The translations under genes and the position numbers were made by a program. Below the pieces are notes generated by a model. That model did not search any database, was not told the origin of the DNA, and worked only from the letters and a program-made list of their open reading frames with translations. Shown here piece by piece: positions 50,112-63,200 of a stretch of 64,000 bases of DNA. Within the stretch, counting starts at the first letter, position 1. Each line of letters begins with the position of its first letter. The stretch is from Agelaius tricolor (Eukaryota; Chordata; Aves; Passeriformes; Icteridae). Where the stretch lies: positions 35,048,244 through 35,112,243 of the forward strand of contig JALJCS010000004.1 of the NCBI GenBank assembly GCA_023055355.1, read 5' to 3'.

Positions 50112-50795
50112 AAATCATAAAACATGCTGGAAGGAGCCCACAAGGAGCCCCCAAGAGTCACACCATGTGCCTGAGAGCATTGTCCAAGTGCTTCTTGAGT
50201 TCTGTCAGGCTTGGTGCGGTGACCACATCCCTGGGGAGCCTGTTCTGGTGCCAAGCCAACACTGGGTGAAGAGTCTTTTCCTGATGTCCAACCTAAACCT
50301 CATCTGGCACAGTTCCATGCCATCTCCTTGTCCTGTCAATGGCCACCACAGAGCAGTAACCAGTGCCTGGCCCTCTGCCTCCCCTCAGGAGGAAGTTGTA
50401 GGTCTCATCTCAGTCTCCTCTTATCCCTAGCCAAAGTACCTCAGCCACTCCTCATACGGCTTCCCCTCCAGGTCTTTCATCATCCTCATAACCTTCCTTT
50501 GGATGCTCTCTAATACCTGAATGTCTTTTTTACATTGTGACACCCAGAACTGTCCCCAGCACTCGAGGTGAAGCCATCCCAGTGCAGAGCAGAGCAGTGC
50601 AATCCCCTCCCTTGCCTGGCTGGTGATGCTGTCCCTGATGCCCCACAGGACATGGCTGGCCCTCCTGGCTGCCAGGGCACTGCTGGCTCATGTTCAGCTT
50701 GCCACAGATCCCTTTTCATGGAGTTTCTCTTCAGACTCTTGCCCTCCAGTTTGTCCATACATGCCTTGTCCCAGGTGCAAAATTCTTACTTTGTG
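50112..50795 (-). repeat. CR1 LINE, 3' portion of ORF2 plus 3' end, minus strand
   Basis: This is the longest transposon in the window, about 680 bp. The plus strand is the reverse complement of CR1. It shows CACACCATGTGCCTGAGAGC, GGGAGCCTGTTCTGGTGCC, CTCAGCCACTCCTCATACGG, TTCCTTTGGATGCTCTCTAA, GTGACACCCAGAACTGTCCC and CTGCCAGGGCACTGCTGGCT. These cover the C-terminal part of the reverse transcriptase and the end of the second reading frame. Stops and frameshifts break it, so it is inactive. The recognisable part stops near the segment CCAGGTGCAAAATTC. It differs in type from the CR1 copies at 2850 and 43303, so at least three insertions occurred. Confidence 0.95.
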
Positions 50796-53700
50796 TGAAA
50801 CGTCCTAACCACTGCTGTCATGGGGAAGTGTATATCTTGGCCTTTACATCTATGATACTAATCGCTTATTATGATCTAAATGGTTTTCTTTCTAAGGCAG
50901 TGAAAAAACACACTTAAAACCCAAAACAAGCATCGTCTTCCAAACTTGGAATACACTTGAATAGTATTTTTTTATTCTGCATATAGCCTTAATTTTCCTG
51001 TAACTAAACCAGGCATTTTTAGTGTTAAAAATCAAACCCAAAATCAGATCATTAGGCCTATTACATTACTGCTTTCAGAGCTCTCTATGGTTTTGTTTGG
51101 AGTGTATGTCTTGCTGTGGTGGCAGACAGGGACCTAGTGATCCTCATAGATGATAGAAGCAGAGAGGAAATGCATCAAGAGAAAAATTAGAGTTTTCCCT
51201 CATCAGAATTTCTTTGGTGTCTCAGTAGTGGGACATGCCCATCCCACCCAGGTTCTGATGTCATACTTGGAAGATTCAAGGGAATTTTACAAGGTGTACA
51301 GTTGTTTGGTGTAGTTTAAGTTGAAAGGCTCTCTATACTTCAGCTGTCTCAATGGAAAAACCCTTACATCTGAACTGGGGGCTCTCAGTGGACCCTGTGC
51401 TGGTGACCCATTCAGTCAAAAACTGCTCCACTGTGATTGGAAGTACCAAAGGAGGTTTCTGCACCTCAACTTATTTTCACTTGTCAACATGACATTCAAT
51501 TAAATTATTATTCTGCTAGATGAGGCACAGTCTACCAAGCTGCCACTTGCCTTTAATCCAGTGCTTTTACTGGACTTGTGCCCTATTGCCTCCAATTCAC
51601 AAGCTATTCTTTGTGAATGCTAATAGTATTGCTAGTACCTTGGTATTTGTGTTGGTAGTCTTGGAGCACGAATGCTTCAAGTTAGTGTTGATTCCCAGAG
51701 GGGCAGATCTTGACTCCTCTCCTCACTAGTCCTTTCTTCTCTCCCTCTCCCTCTTCCCCTCTCTCTCTCTCTCTCACTGTTGCCACATGGTCCCACCACC
51801 TGCCTTGTACTATCTTTGCTCATCACAACCTCCCTCCTTTTCTTTCAGTTCAGTCGCCCAGCAGAAAATCACCTCCTTTTAGCTGCATTAGTTTTCTGCC
51901 AGGTTGGCATGCTGAATCAGTTCTCAGAGGAGCCTGGGGACGGTCAGTGTGCATGACAAGTGCCAGAAGTGCCTGGCTGGGAGCAGGGGGAGAGGAGGGG
52001 AGGAAACAGAATGGAAGTAGGACCTTCCCTCCCTGGTGGCTGTGGGCTGGCTCAGTGATTAGCTGATCCCATCATGCTGAAGAAACCTAAAATATGAAGG
52101 CACTTTATAGGATCCAGTACTTGATTAAATAGATTACTCACATTTCTTTGAGGGTGTTCAAACTCACTGGTAAACTCTGTTTTGTTAACTCACATTATTA
52201 ACCCTTCTAACCACAGCTTTTATTTCTAAAAAGAATAGTTGCAACTTACAGTAAGCAGTCTGGTGCTCACAAAACTGAGTGGTAAGAAAAATGAAGATTA
52301 ATAAAAAAGCTGATTCACAGAAATTAAACTCTGCAATTTAGGTCTCCTATGCCCAGACTTTAATTTATGCCATGACACTTTGTTGTGTGAAAATGTCCAA
52401 TAAAGCCAAGACTCTGTTCCTGCTTCAACCCACCTATCTGTAATGGGTGTTTTGGCAGAGTAATTTGGCAGCCCTACAGTACTTGAAAGGCTGTTTTTTT
52501 TCTCGTGCTTTTTGCACAACAGTACCCCTTTTTGTTCAAATGAGACTTTGTTGAAGCCTGTAATAATTTAAACCAACCCTCAACTCATATTTGTTCAAAC
52601 ACATATTTTAATATGATGTTTAAAATGTTTGTGTAGGCGTGTTAATACCCATCATGTATTAGGGCTAAAAAGCAAACCATCATTTTAATATTGTTTCATT
52701 ACTAGTATTTGATGTGTGACACAAATTCATGACTGGTTAATGAATAAATGTCAGCGTGGCACAACTATTTCTGTTACAGGGCAATCAGTGTCTCAATAAG
52801 GGTTTGTTAAAGCCAGGGTTTAATTGTTTTTCTTTCCTCAACAGTTCAGTGAACTAAATGCAACTTACTGTCTTCTCACTTTTTTCTCATTCCTCCTGAA
52901 ATATCCCAGTGTTGTCCTTGCTGCATCTGTACTGGAAGCCATGATCATCTCTTTAATATTATCATCTATACAGCATGATAGATGTACTTGGATGATTTAT
53001 ATATAAATAAAACAAAAACTCTTTGTCCAGAGGAGCCTACAATCAACTGTTTGAGTGCTGCAATTGCTATCACATGGGCGGGATTGCTGTGTCCATGTGT
53101 TATCAACTTGAAAATTGTGGCTGAAAGCTTTAATTCTGCAGTCAGGTCTGCTAGTGAGGAATAGATTTAGGCCCCAGTCCTGCAGTTGGCTGTGCTGGCC
53201 AGCAGCCCAGTGCCTTTGCAGAGCCTGGCAGCGGTCATCACCAGCAGACAGGACGACGCAGTGAGGTCCTTCACAATTGGATTTTGCTTGTTAGTGCTAC
53301 AAATCAACCCATCTTTTTTTTTTTTTTCCTGCTCTCTTCCTAGAGGAAGGGCTCTAAATTCTCATACCTAGTGGCACATTCCTGTTTGTGGGAAAGACAC
53401 AGGCATTTTCTTTTGGGCAACAGTATTCACAATTCCTCGATGCAAAACACTCTGACTGGCATGTTTTTCTGCTAATTGTGCAGTCCTTGTTCAGGCAAAA
53501 TTCCTGTTATCTCCTCTGGGCATTTTGCCCAAGTAGGGAAACAGGACCCATTTTATAACAGTCTGTAAAAATGAGCATTTTCCAGTTCTAACCTGTTTCA
53601 AATAGTTCATTGGCTATGAATCTATATGGTTAAAAAATATTAACTGGCAGATTTCAGGTAATTAAAATATAAAATATCAACATTACATACAGTCAAGAAA

Positions 53701-55980
53701 AACTATCCCTTGATTTATGGGTCTTTGCTGATATATTGAACAGTATTGCCCAATATATATGATATGTATTGTAGTAATTATGTATTACAGGGTTGTATAG
53801 CTTTTTGAAACAGCAAAATGTAAAATGTGTATTTAAAGCCTTTGGTCACCTATTGGGAGTGATGTTAATTAAGATTTGTGAATTATTTTCTGCATGAAAC
53901 CACAATCTTTACAATAACAATATATAGATTATGAACTTCTCAGAAAACGTAATGCCTGTGGGTGATATTTTGGTTGTTTAAGTACTGTCATTCTGGCAGA
54001 GCATTAATTTAGATTTTCATGCTCTAGTCAGCACCTTGGATGTCCTTAGAGTTTTACACTTGGATTAAAAATACATTGAATTCATCAAGCATATTGTTAG
54101 CAAAATGAACTTGGGACTTCCCTGTTGCAAACCCAGTTTTATGATTTTCTGACTCTAAATGACCTAAGAGAAAAACAGAAATGTTTGCAATTTTGCGGTA
54201 TAAACCTTTTCTCCGTACCCTTGTGCAGTTTTGAATTTCTGAAATAAACTCTGTGTAAATAGCTATTGGGCTGGTTTCAATATTGAAAATTGATCTTATT
54301 TCTTTTCCAAATATGTCAATAGCAAGGCCACCACTTCCTGGAAATCATTAAGCAGAGTAGATCAGATCTGCAGCTGGTTCAATTTCAGACACGGATATTT
54401 GAAACACGGATATTTCTAAATGCATCCAAAGAAAGTTCAAAGCTCACAAACCCAAGACCTGTGACCTGCACACACACAAAAAAATCCTAGCTACAAGCAG
54501 GAAAAGATCAGGATGCAAGAGAAATAAGGAGAATTTGCATCAAAGAAAATTCTATTGTGGTACAAAAGAAATAAATCTTATGTGTATGAAAATCATAAGC
54601 TTTAAGATTTGGAGAGAGTTGTGCAATTGACAATCAAATGGAGCTTAAAGGAAATTATGAGGTTTTACACTAAAGTCCTGAAATAAAGAAAGTAATATTT
54701 TACAGCAAAAAATTGCAAATGTCAAGATTAAATCATAAGACTTTGCACCATTGAGCCACTAGCTAGCTCTATAGCTTCTTCACTTCTTAACACAGGGAAA
54801 GACCAACTTTCATGGTCAATAAAACTTAAGAACTTTAGAAATACATTTAGCGATATAAATCATATATTTGTGACTTTTCCTCCTTCAACAGCTAATTATG
54901 GGAAAAAAAAGAATACCTGAACTACATGGCTGCTAACCTATTCTTGCATTTGTTTTCAGGCTCCTTTTTTAATCACTTTTGTTTGTTCCAAGGAAATTGT
55001 ACTAATTTCTCAATTTAAAAAGAGGTGGCTACTATAAATTAAGAGAACAGGGTGGTTTTTTGTCTTACTGCAGTAATGAGATCTTGAGTAGATATACCTT
55101 GGAATAAGCAAGCCAAACCAGATTCAGAAGTGGAAAATCCAGAGCTCAAATGCCTAAACTGCTTCCTCCAGTCCAAAGCTGGACAGGTGGCGACCCAGAT
55201 TGAATCAGTAGTTGTGGGAATGATTTGATTCACAAACAGGGTTATAAAATTTTATATGGAGATGCCAGTGAAAGTCACAAGATCGTAGGGAAAAGACCTT
55301 ATTCACATAAATTACCTGAATGGCTATGAAGCATAAAGAAAATAAATTGAACAATATTGCCTGTACTTAGCTTACAGGCATATGGTACGTATCTTCACAT
55401 GATATACATGATAACAATGGGCATATTTGTGAATCCATAGAATAATATTGGTACATACCCCCTTAATAATTCAAAGAAGGAAGCAGTTGCCTGTTCTGAG
55501 GCTTATGAATTCACACATATAGATTATGAATTTTACTGCATAAAGAAGCCATTTTTAGATCGGAATCTTGTCTGTCTTTCCTCAGAAAGTATCAGCTGGT
55601 CATATAGAGTATATTACCTTTCCCTACAAGCCTTACTTCTTTTTTACAGATACAATCACACATACACGTTGGGCATGTTTGTGCAGAATTAATTTTGGTG
55701 AATATGGGGGCATTCGAAGGGGCATATGAATTTCTGGAGGGGGAGCCTCTGCTGGTACCTGGCAGTACAGCACACATGGTTCACATCTGGCATGAAAACA
55801 AATTTTTTTTATGGCTAGCTCCACACCTGTACCATATGTAAATACATATAACAGCAAAATATTTCCAGCCCTGTCTACCCAGCTGATGCATTGATCTCAG
55901 TGGATACTGAGATATAAACTTCAATTTGGCCCCCAGTCACTTAGTGGACACTGCCACCAGCAGCTCTGACACCGGGTTAT
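50796..55980. other. Non-coding DNA, no gene recognised
   Basis: No gene is supported. A C/T-rich run lies at 51726-51776 and a T run at 53314-53327. The segment 52620-52840 has several CpG sites and TAAT-type motifs and might be conserved. The GC-richer piece near 53170-53270 is unrecognised. A 12-bp direct repeat (ACACGGATATTT) occurs at 54389 and 54404. Confidence 0.45.
51726..51776 (+). repeat. (CT)n-rich pyrimidine tract
   Basis: The tract is nearly pure C and T and ends in about eight CT units. It is simple-repeat DNA with possible triplex-forming character. Confidence 0.9.
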
Positions 55981-55984
55981 TTGT

Positions 55985-56345
55985 TGTTGCTGTTTGCTGT
56001 CCCTGTTTGCACATTAATCCAGTGACAATTAGGTGTCAGCAAGCGTTGTTTCTGCTCGCTGATAGCCTTGGGCTCTGCGCTTGAAGCCCTAATCAGGAGT
56101 GTAAACTCTGCTATATTTCAATTTGGAGAAGCGCTCTTCCGCTAAGAGGCCCCTGGCACTGCGATAAATAAAACGCCTATTTACTCTATTGCCACACTTA
56201 GACATCTAATGCACTTACTACCGGCCCCCTAATCATGGCCCACAGTTAAATCCGCCTATAAATCACTCCATTCTCATCCTGCAGATTAGTGAAGCCATTT
56301 TCCCCAAACCCCACAATGAGCACTGTTTCCTTTTCTTGTTAGTCA
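55985..56345. promoter_or_regulatory. Candidate conserved non-coding element with several TAATC sites
   Basis: The block carries TAATCC at 56015-56020, TAATCA at 56090-56095 and 56230-56235, and a reverse CTAATC at 56284-56289. These are cores of the kind bound by K50 homeodomain factors (OTX, PITX, CRX class). AGGTGTCA at 56031-56038 is a T-box-like half site. AATAAAACGCCTATTTAC adds a forkhead-like part. CpG sites are frequent (AAGCG, CTCGCT, TGCGC, AAGCGC, TTCCGC, TGCGAT, ACGCC, ACCGGCC, TCCGCC), unlike the neighbouring DNA. There is no open frame and no transposon similarity. I rate it the best enhancer candidate in the window, but cross-species conservation is not verified. Confidence 0.42.
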
Positions 56346-57779
56346 AAAGCGAGATGATTTTTATTAGGTTAAAGACAAGCTCACAGATGGTAAATCGTGT
56401 GGAGGGAAATAAGATGAAGAGTCCTGTGGCCTAGTGGGGATGGCAGGTGGGACAGGGCGGGCCATGACTCTGGTAGGCATCATCCCACCCTCGTGCATCA
56501 CGTCCCCAGTCGTGCATCTTCCCAAGCTCCAGACCCAGGTGACATCTCTCCAGACACTGCACAAAAAGGCAGCTGCCCACAGGTGTGACAAATGTGTGTG
56601 GCTTCAGCAGCCATCAGTGCAGGCAGTGGGGAAAAGGCATGTGTGGGGTGCCTTTCCATTTTGTATCACCCACTGCTGGGTTTATCTGCAGAGGTTTCTG
56701 GATGTGCATAAATGGGGCTGGCACAGAATAAGATCTGGAGAAACAAGCACATGCCATCGATACAGTCCCACCAGGAACAGTCCAACTTTATCCTCCACAG
56801 CACTGCTATGCACAGTGGGAGCAAATGCACGCTGATGCAGAGCATTTAATACAAACAGTTGGATCTCCTTAAAAACAGGACCACCTCTCAAACCTTCTTT
56901 ATATACCTTCATTTAAGTAGCACTACCTTGTGTACAGCTGTTTTAGCACAGCCAGGCACCTAAGGTAAATGTAATGCATAATACATTTTGCATTTATTTT
57001 TCAGTGGCTGGTAAGAAAGAGATTCTGGGTTTTTAAAAATAGGTTCTTTATTCTCAACCATTCACTGAATATTTCTGTGAACAATTTCCAGTCTTATGCA
57101 GATGAAGTTTGTTGCAAATATCTGATATTTTAAATTCTACCTGGGTTAATTGGTTGCAGAGGTCACACACTTGTCTGCATATCTTTGATTGAAGGCACAC
57201 TGTGCTGAGATATCAGATTTTCTGTGCAATAACTATAATAAATTCAAAATTCATTATCCGTAAATATTCTGTGACATTTGCTCTAAATTTTGGCACAAGG
57301 TTCTGATAGCAGACCTCTGTGTTAGGAGGATCAAAGAAAGCAAGCAAAACAGAGAAGCAAAGCACAGCCTGATCAAAAACCTCCAAGCAAATCAAAGAAA
57401 CCATCGGGGGATGCTTTTATTTTTACAGCATTAGTCTGCTACCCTTGATATGTGGCAGGGCAGTCCCTTTTCTGGGTAGAGAAGCTTTCACATATACATG
57501 TTCATGCAAAAGCCATCCAGAGGGATGGCAGAGATTTGTATCACCCACGGAACACGATTTACCTCCTACGTGGACATGCGCCCATATGTGCCGTTGAGGG
57601 GGCAGCAGCAGCTGTCATCGTGTGGAGGCCCACACCACCACAGGCTCTGCAAATTGACCCTCCAACACTAAGTCCCTGCTCCATCTCAGCATCCACGGGG
57701 ATAAGATTCAGTCTCTTTTCTCAGCCTCCTCTCCCTGCTTGTTACTTTTCAGGTTCTAAACAGGATGGATTGCAGTGAA
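56346..57779. other. GC-moderate non-coding DNA, no gene recognised
   Basis: G+C is higher than average near 56400-56660 and 57580-57780. Frames here (for example 133 codons at 56434-56835) have no recognisable domain. At about 57715-57753 a long pyrimidine tract ends in TTTTCAG, which looks like a splice acceptor, but no donor or coding frame supports an exon. Confidence 0.45.
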
Positions 57780-58350
57780 GAGCTCCCTGTAATCTCTCTT
57801 TAACCATTTCCATATGACAACTGCTTTGGATCCCCACAGCCGAATGAAAAGGCCAGAAGCCTTGGCTCTGTTGGGGGGGTGGGTGCCCCTGGGGAAACAT
57901 ATGTAAACAAAGCCCAGCTCTGTAGCCTTTTGCACCTCTCTCTCTTTTCCCATTCTTGCTTGGATCTCAGGTGGAATTAAAGGGATTAAACTGAGCGTAA
58001 ATGAGGCGAGTGTGTAAAATGACTCCTTTCTGAACCAAACGGCATGTTCCGTGCTGAGGAAATGAGATGCCCATTTAAATCTCATCCATCCACCGCCTGT
58101 GGCCACCACCATGTACCTGCCTACTTAGCCCAAGGGTTAATTAATTGAGGCTTCAATGCACTATTGCAAGAGCATTATTGCATTTGATACTCTACATCTG
58201 TGATTTAAAACTCTTTCAGTCCCTTGTCAGCAAGGGAGGGTTTTAACTAGGAAATTAGCATTCAGATAAGGGTACGCTCTATTTGCTTCTGAAAGGAAGG
58301 AAATATTAAGGATGCTGGCGCACAAACCAAGCTGTAATATCCTGTCCCAT
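57780..58350. promoter_or_regulatory. Candidate conserved non-coding element
   Basis: The block contains a forkhead-type TGTAAACA (57902-57909), a bicoid/OTX-type GGATTA (57983-57988) within GAATTAAAGGGATTAAAC, a RUNX-like TGTGG near 58098, and TTAATTAATTGAG near 58138. CpG sites are scattered throughout (CAGCCGAATG, GAGCGTAAATG, GGCGAG, AACGGC, TTCCGTG, CACCGCC, GGTACGC, GGCGCAC). The minus-strand 118-codon frame over part of it has no known domain. Motif mix and CpG retention resemble a vertebrate developmental enhancer. A lncRNA exon cannot be excluded. Confidence 0.36.
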
Positions 58351-59614
58351 CCTAGAAAGGGCTCTTGGGCCCCGCTTCCCAAGGGGACACTGTGTACAAG
58401 GGGACTAGAACATAGAAAAAAGGAATTACAATTTTCAGTGGAAATATCATAAAGTAGAAAACAGAGAACAAATTGTGGTTTATTTTTCAGAAACTTCTCC
58501 TTATTCCATGATAATTATATGTTTCCTCTCTTGACACCTGGCTTATTTTAAATACCCAATCACCCAACCAGCCTATTTCAGTCTTCTCATGGAGTTCAAA
58601 TATTAATATCATCATCTAGTTAGGAAGATTTTAATAATAACTTTTATTTTCTCTAAATAAGCAGAAAAATAATAATTCCTTGCCTTCACATAATGTTCTT
58701 GCATTATAGTCAATCACATGTGTGTATAATCCCCAACCATTAAAATGAAACACACATTTTCCAGCAATAAAACACAGTTGTTTGGGATATGAAGTGACAA
58801 AGGAAGTATCCAACTGAAACAGCAGGAAGAACTGAAGGTAGAAAGAATGCATTTTGCCCAACTTTGAGTCTAGCTATCAAACCTCAAAACTGAGAGAAAA
58901 ATGGAAGCCATGCATGAGCTACAGTGATTTGCACAGTAGGTCACCTTACTGCAAATTTCTCACTGCTTAGTTCACATCGCACTTCATTCCTGCCTCTTTT
59001 GGAAAGGGCCACTTGCACAAGAAGAATTTCAGAAATAGGACCTAATGGGTTTAATCTAGAACCATGCCAAAATTGCAACATTCTCCTTCTCTGCTCTTCA
59101 GTCCAGAGATAAAAACCTAAGAATGAGTTTGGCCAGGCAAGAGGTCTGGAGTGAGATGGACAGCTATAACTACCCATGCCAAGGGGTTGTCCATAAGGCA
59201 TTGTGCCTTGGGAAGATGGAGTTACATGACTCAGCAGGATGCCCCACCAAATAACTGCTATTGCCATTTGCTGGTGTTGCAATGATTGATCTATTTTGAA
59301 GAGTGCATTCCGTCTCCAGGATGTCACACCATTTTGTTGAAAATAAAGGTCACAACTATGCCCTCTTCTTCCACGCTCCTTGGGGAATCGATGTGGCTGT
59401 GCAAGGTTCAGTGTGCCTGCGCTGGCTGTCACTGGAGCATGTCACAGGATGAAGCACAGCAGCTGTGTGTCCGAGCACAGCAACAGTTGCACGGATATCT
59501 AAAACAGGAAGTGCAGATTAACTTGTCCAGTTGAAACTACAGGGGGAATTTAGGAAGACAGAATGCAATCAGCCAGGACACTGAGGTTAACACAGTTAAT
59601 CTTGTGGAAAGTGC
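58351..59614. other. Non-coding DNA, no gene recognised
   Basis: The minus-strand frame of 163 codons at 58941-59432 is the most gene-like frame here, but I recognise no domain that holds up. The region is GC-moderate and has no clear transposon. Confidence 0.4.
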
Positions 59615-59790
59615 AATGGGACCTTTAATAACTGCAACTGGTCAAGGCCTCAGTTTTATGTCTCATCCCAAAGATGGCACTTCCCAGAGTTTGGTGGTGC
59701 TCTTGTGGCTGGAAGAGGGGAATAGTGCCACCTACTGCAACAGCATCATCTCTCATAACACCTGGGCTTACCTGAACAGTGTCACCAGCA
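59615..59790 (+). repeat. Possible ancient vertebrate repeat fragment
   Basis: ATGGGACCTTTAATAACTGC, then GGTCAAGGCCTCAGTTTTAT and GTCTCATCCCAAAGATGGCA, resembles a widespread old vertebrate repeat phrase of the form GGGATCTTTAATGACCACAG, GTCAGGACCTCGGTTTAACG, TCTCATCCGAAAGACGGC. Further on, AGTGCCACCTACTG stands where that sequence has AGCGCCCCCTGCTGG. The order agrees, but the identification is from memory and the family name is uncertain. Confidence 0.45.
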
Positions 59791-59989
59791 TCCTGGATTG
59801 TCTGAAAAAATAGAGTGCTAATTAGAGTTTTTACTGGTTTTCATTTATAGGTGGTTTGTTCCTCCTTAGGACCCCTTTCGTCTATTAGCTATGACGTCTG
59901 ACCTTGGCAAGCAGAGTTGTTAGTTGGGGGATGGCCAAGCACTGTCCCTGAGGGCTAATGTATTATCCCACCAGGCATGGGGATGGGAG

Positions 59990-60235
59990 CAACTGGTGCT
60001 CTTTTTGACCAAGTCCTGTCACTTTTCTTTGAGCTTCTTGACAGACAGCTCTTGAGTACTTCACAGGGCTAATTGTCATCGACTTAAGAAGCGTGTTAGA
60101 TGTTTGCACAAAGGTTTTTATCCTTTCAACAATTAATCTTTGAACTACAGAGCTTAATAAGGCACTATGAACTTCACTGTGGTATTTTAACAAAGCACTG
60201 AGACTGATGTATGCAGTTCAGGTTTATGAACAATG
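59990..60235. promoter_or_regulatory. Weak candidate conserved non-coding element
   Basis: A unique block with GGCTAATTGTCATCGACTTA, AACAATTAATCTTTG and GAAGCGTGTTAG motifs. It has some TAAT cores and two CpG sites, with no transposon similarity. It ranks well below the 56 and 58 kb blocks. Confidence 0.2.
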
Positions 60236-63200
60236 ACACAGGACTTTATTTAGCAGGAGGCAATCTATCCAGTGTAAATCAAATATCTCTAAGCCAGCCT
60301 CAGAACAGTGGTGGGCATAAATCAATGTGTTGTCAAGCAGGCCATATCTAGTCTTTAAGACATATGTCTGTTCTGCATCTTTCTTTGATCCGTGGGGCAT
60401 ACACACAGTTTTACTACAAAGAGGATTTCATGAGCCCAGGTTTCTTCGTAATCACTGTATTCCTGGAATAGCTCTTTAAAGTAGGACTACCTTTAAAAGT
60501 CTGTAAATACATGCATATTTTCTGCTACCCACTGGTAGTTCTGATATTCTACTCACACTGCACAAATGTTTTGATATGAGGCATACTGAAGAAGGCTTAA
60601 AAGCAACAGGAACATTGTATATTTACTCTCCTAAGATGCAAAGAAGATACAAGCTCTTGGGTGTGCACTATATAGTTGTTGCAGAGGTTAAAAAGAAGAC
60701 ATCGTGATTAAAACTGGAGATGTGATTCCAAAAATGAGAACTAAGGCTTGGTCCCACAAGAGCTTAAATATGCTCTCAATTCTGACAGAAAAACAGAGGA
60801 CCTTGAGGAAGTTCATGTTATAAGATTGCATGTTTATATAGGGTGTGAAAAACAGAGAAGAAACTAAAATATGTTACTGAATGCAGGTTTACATCCTGTG
60901 AGGTTAATCAAGCAGAGGGCAGAGAGGAAAGTACCTAATACTCCAGAGATGAAATGGTTTCATGAGAGCCACACCCCTGAAGTTGCCTTTTTAGAAAGTG
61001 TAATAGGACTTTTTCAGTTTCATAAAGTATCTTGATAACTGGAAAGTGCCAGTTAATGGTACAATGTTCCAACTATGAATTTTACAAAGATTAATCTACC
61101 CCTTTAGGATCCAAAGGAGCCAATCAAAAGCTGCCCAGTCTTCGATGTTTTACAGTCTCTGTGGGCGAAAAGCTCAGCTGAAACTACCATTCAACATCCT
61201 AAACTGTCATCTTCATCTTCTTCTAGCATAAAAATACATATTTTTCCCCATAATAAAGATTTTTTATAATAGCAATAAAGTAACTCTAGAGAACATGGTT
61301 GTCTTGAGATAGCTTAACTGTGTGTGGTACCTCATAACACCCTGGGGACCCAGCCACCTCATAATAATCTCTTTCTTTACCATGCCTTGCTTAATTAGGG
61401 AGTGAAGCCAAAAGGTCAATGCAGGATAAAAATGTAAATCTCGAAGTTTTCTTGTGGACCCTAACTCCATATCATAAAATATATATAATGTGCTCATCAC
61501 AAAGCTTAGTGCATTAGCAGATAGAAAGTGTAATGTTTTATGTTCTCAACATTTTAGTGTTTTAGTGAGACAACAAATAAAAGCCTTATGCTCTTTGGTA
61601 TAAAATTATGTCTTTTTTCTGCAACAGATAATCAATAAGTTATTAATTTATTCTCTATGTATGAAATCTTCTTTAGCCTTGTACTTGTCTTTTACAAATA
61701 TGACATATGATAAATATAATAGTTTTAGAGTATTTGGGTGTACCCAAGATTTCCTTTATTTTACTTGCATATACCAAACTGTGCATGCCACTCTGGAGAC
61801 CCACAATATGGTATACTACGATCTTCTTATTCCAGTTCTCCAATGAAAGCAAACATAATTTCATTTCCAGATCTTGTTACTACATTTGAGTATTGATGTC
61901 ATAATAAACAACATGCTTTGGCTATTTATCTTCTTGGTTCTTTCATTGTTTGCTGTTCTCCTTTCCAGTTGCCTCCTGATGATAAAAATATGCCTGCATT
62001 CAAACTGTATGTATTTCTGACACTGTTAAACATATATTTAAACTCCAGTCTCAGTTCTTAACCTGTTTTTATCATGAGTGATGGTTGCAAACCAGTAAAT
62101 ATTTATTTAGCTTTGGGTTACAGAGATTTCAGATTTCATTTATGGATTCAATAATCAATGTAACAGTGCAATTCTGTTAGAGATACAATTATGTGTATTT
62201 TCCCTTCTCTGATTCTAGGTAAATAAGTGGATAAGGCATACATCGCCCTGACAGATGTTTGACTGGCTGATCTGGATTTAGATAATATGGACAATTTAAG
62301 AAATGTGATAATTTTGCCCCTCAGATCTTAATTTCCCCTTGTCTTTAAAATAGCAACACTATTCTAACAAAGAATATTTGCTATCAGAATTGCAGTTACA
62401 TGATTTTTCTTGATATTCCATTGTGAAGCATTTCTTATTTTCATTTTTTATAGCATCATTGCTGTGAGTGACACTCTGTCTGTACCAGAACCCAGAAGAC
62501 TTCTCATTAGGCAGCATATTGAAATATGTAGCTGTTTTACAGATTGGCTCTAAAATAAGAGAATGTACTTTCCCTTTTGGTTGAGTTACCTATTAAGGAG
62601 TAAACAGCTACCTTTACAAATTTTATATAGGTTTTCCTGACAGAGCCAAAGGTAAATAAAGGTAGTACTCTGTCTGAATGTTTATATGCTTGTTTCATCT
62701 ATTGTTCAGATACATCACTTACATAATACTTTCCATAATGAGTTGTGTTGAGATGTTTGCACACCACTTTTGTATGAGTCAAAGAAGGCAGCTCAAGGAT
62801 CTGCTTCCCAAGTACTGTTGCCTTATGCTGTCCAGTCTAAGGTTCCTTCAGTTCAAGATCTTTGGATCCTTCAAAATCAGATTCCTATTTTTATCCACAA
62901 GCACGGTAGACTGCAACAACATAAGCACACCTAATGGACCTCAGCTCTGAACTGAAGGAGGACACATTCTGCTCCATCACCGTGTCTCCATTTCCATTCT
63001 GAGTCTTCTCTAAATTGCTATACAGTGTGATAATTGTTTCTTACAGAGTGGGCAACTGCTGCACCAGAAACTGAAATGGTTCTTCAAATAGCTTGGAAGA
63101 GGCCACCACTCCTTGTTACCTGCTGCAGAGCAGGTAGAAGCAGAGAAGGCTAGCAGTTGCCTGCTGGAAGCCTGGAACCTCTCCAGACTCTCTGGAACTC

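Noticed and set aside
57715..57760. Pyrimidine tract ending in TTTTCAG, like a 3' splice site
   Set aside because: No matching donor and no open, conserved-looking exon follow. Such sites are common by chance.
58941..59432. Minus-strand 163-codon frame with YFQQNG and WPNSFLGFYLW, faintly like mariner-type transposase motifs
   Set aside because: The distance between the two motif-like pieces is too long for the mariner family, the required acidic residues are not in place, and no terminal inverted repeats were seen. Probably coincidence.
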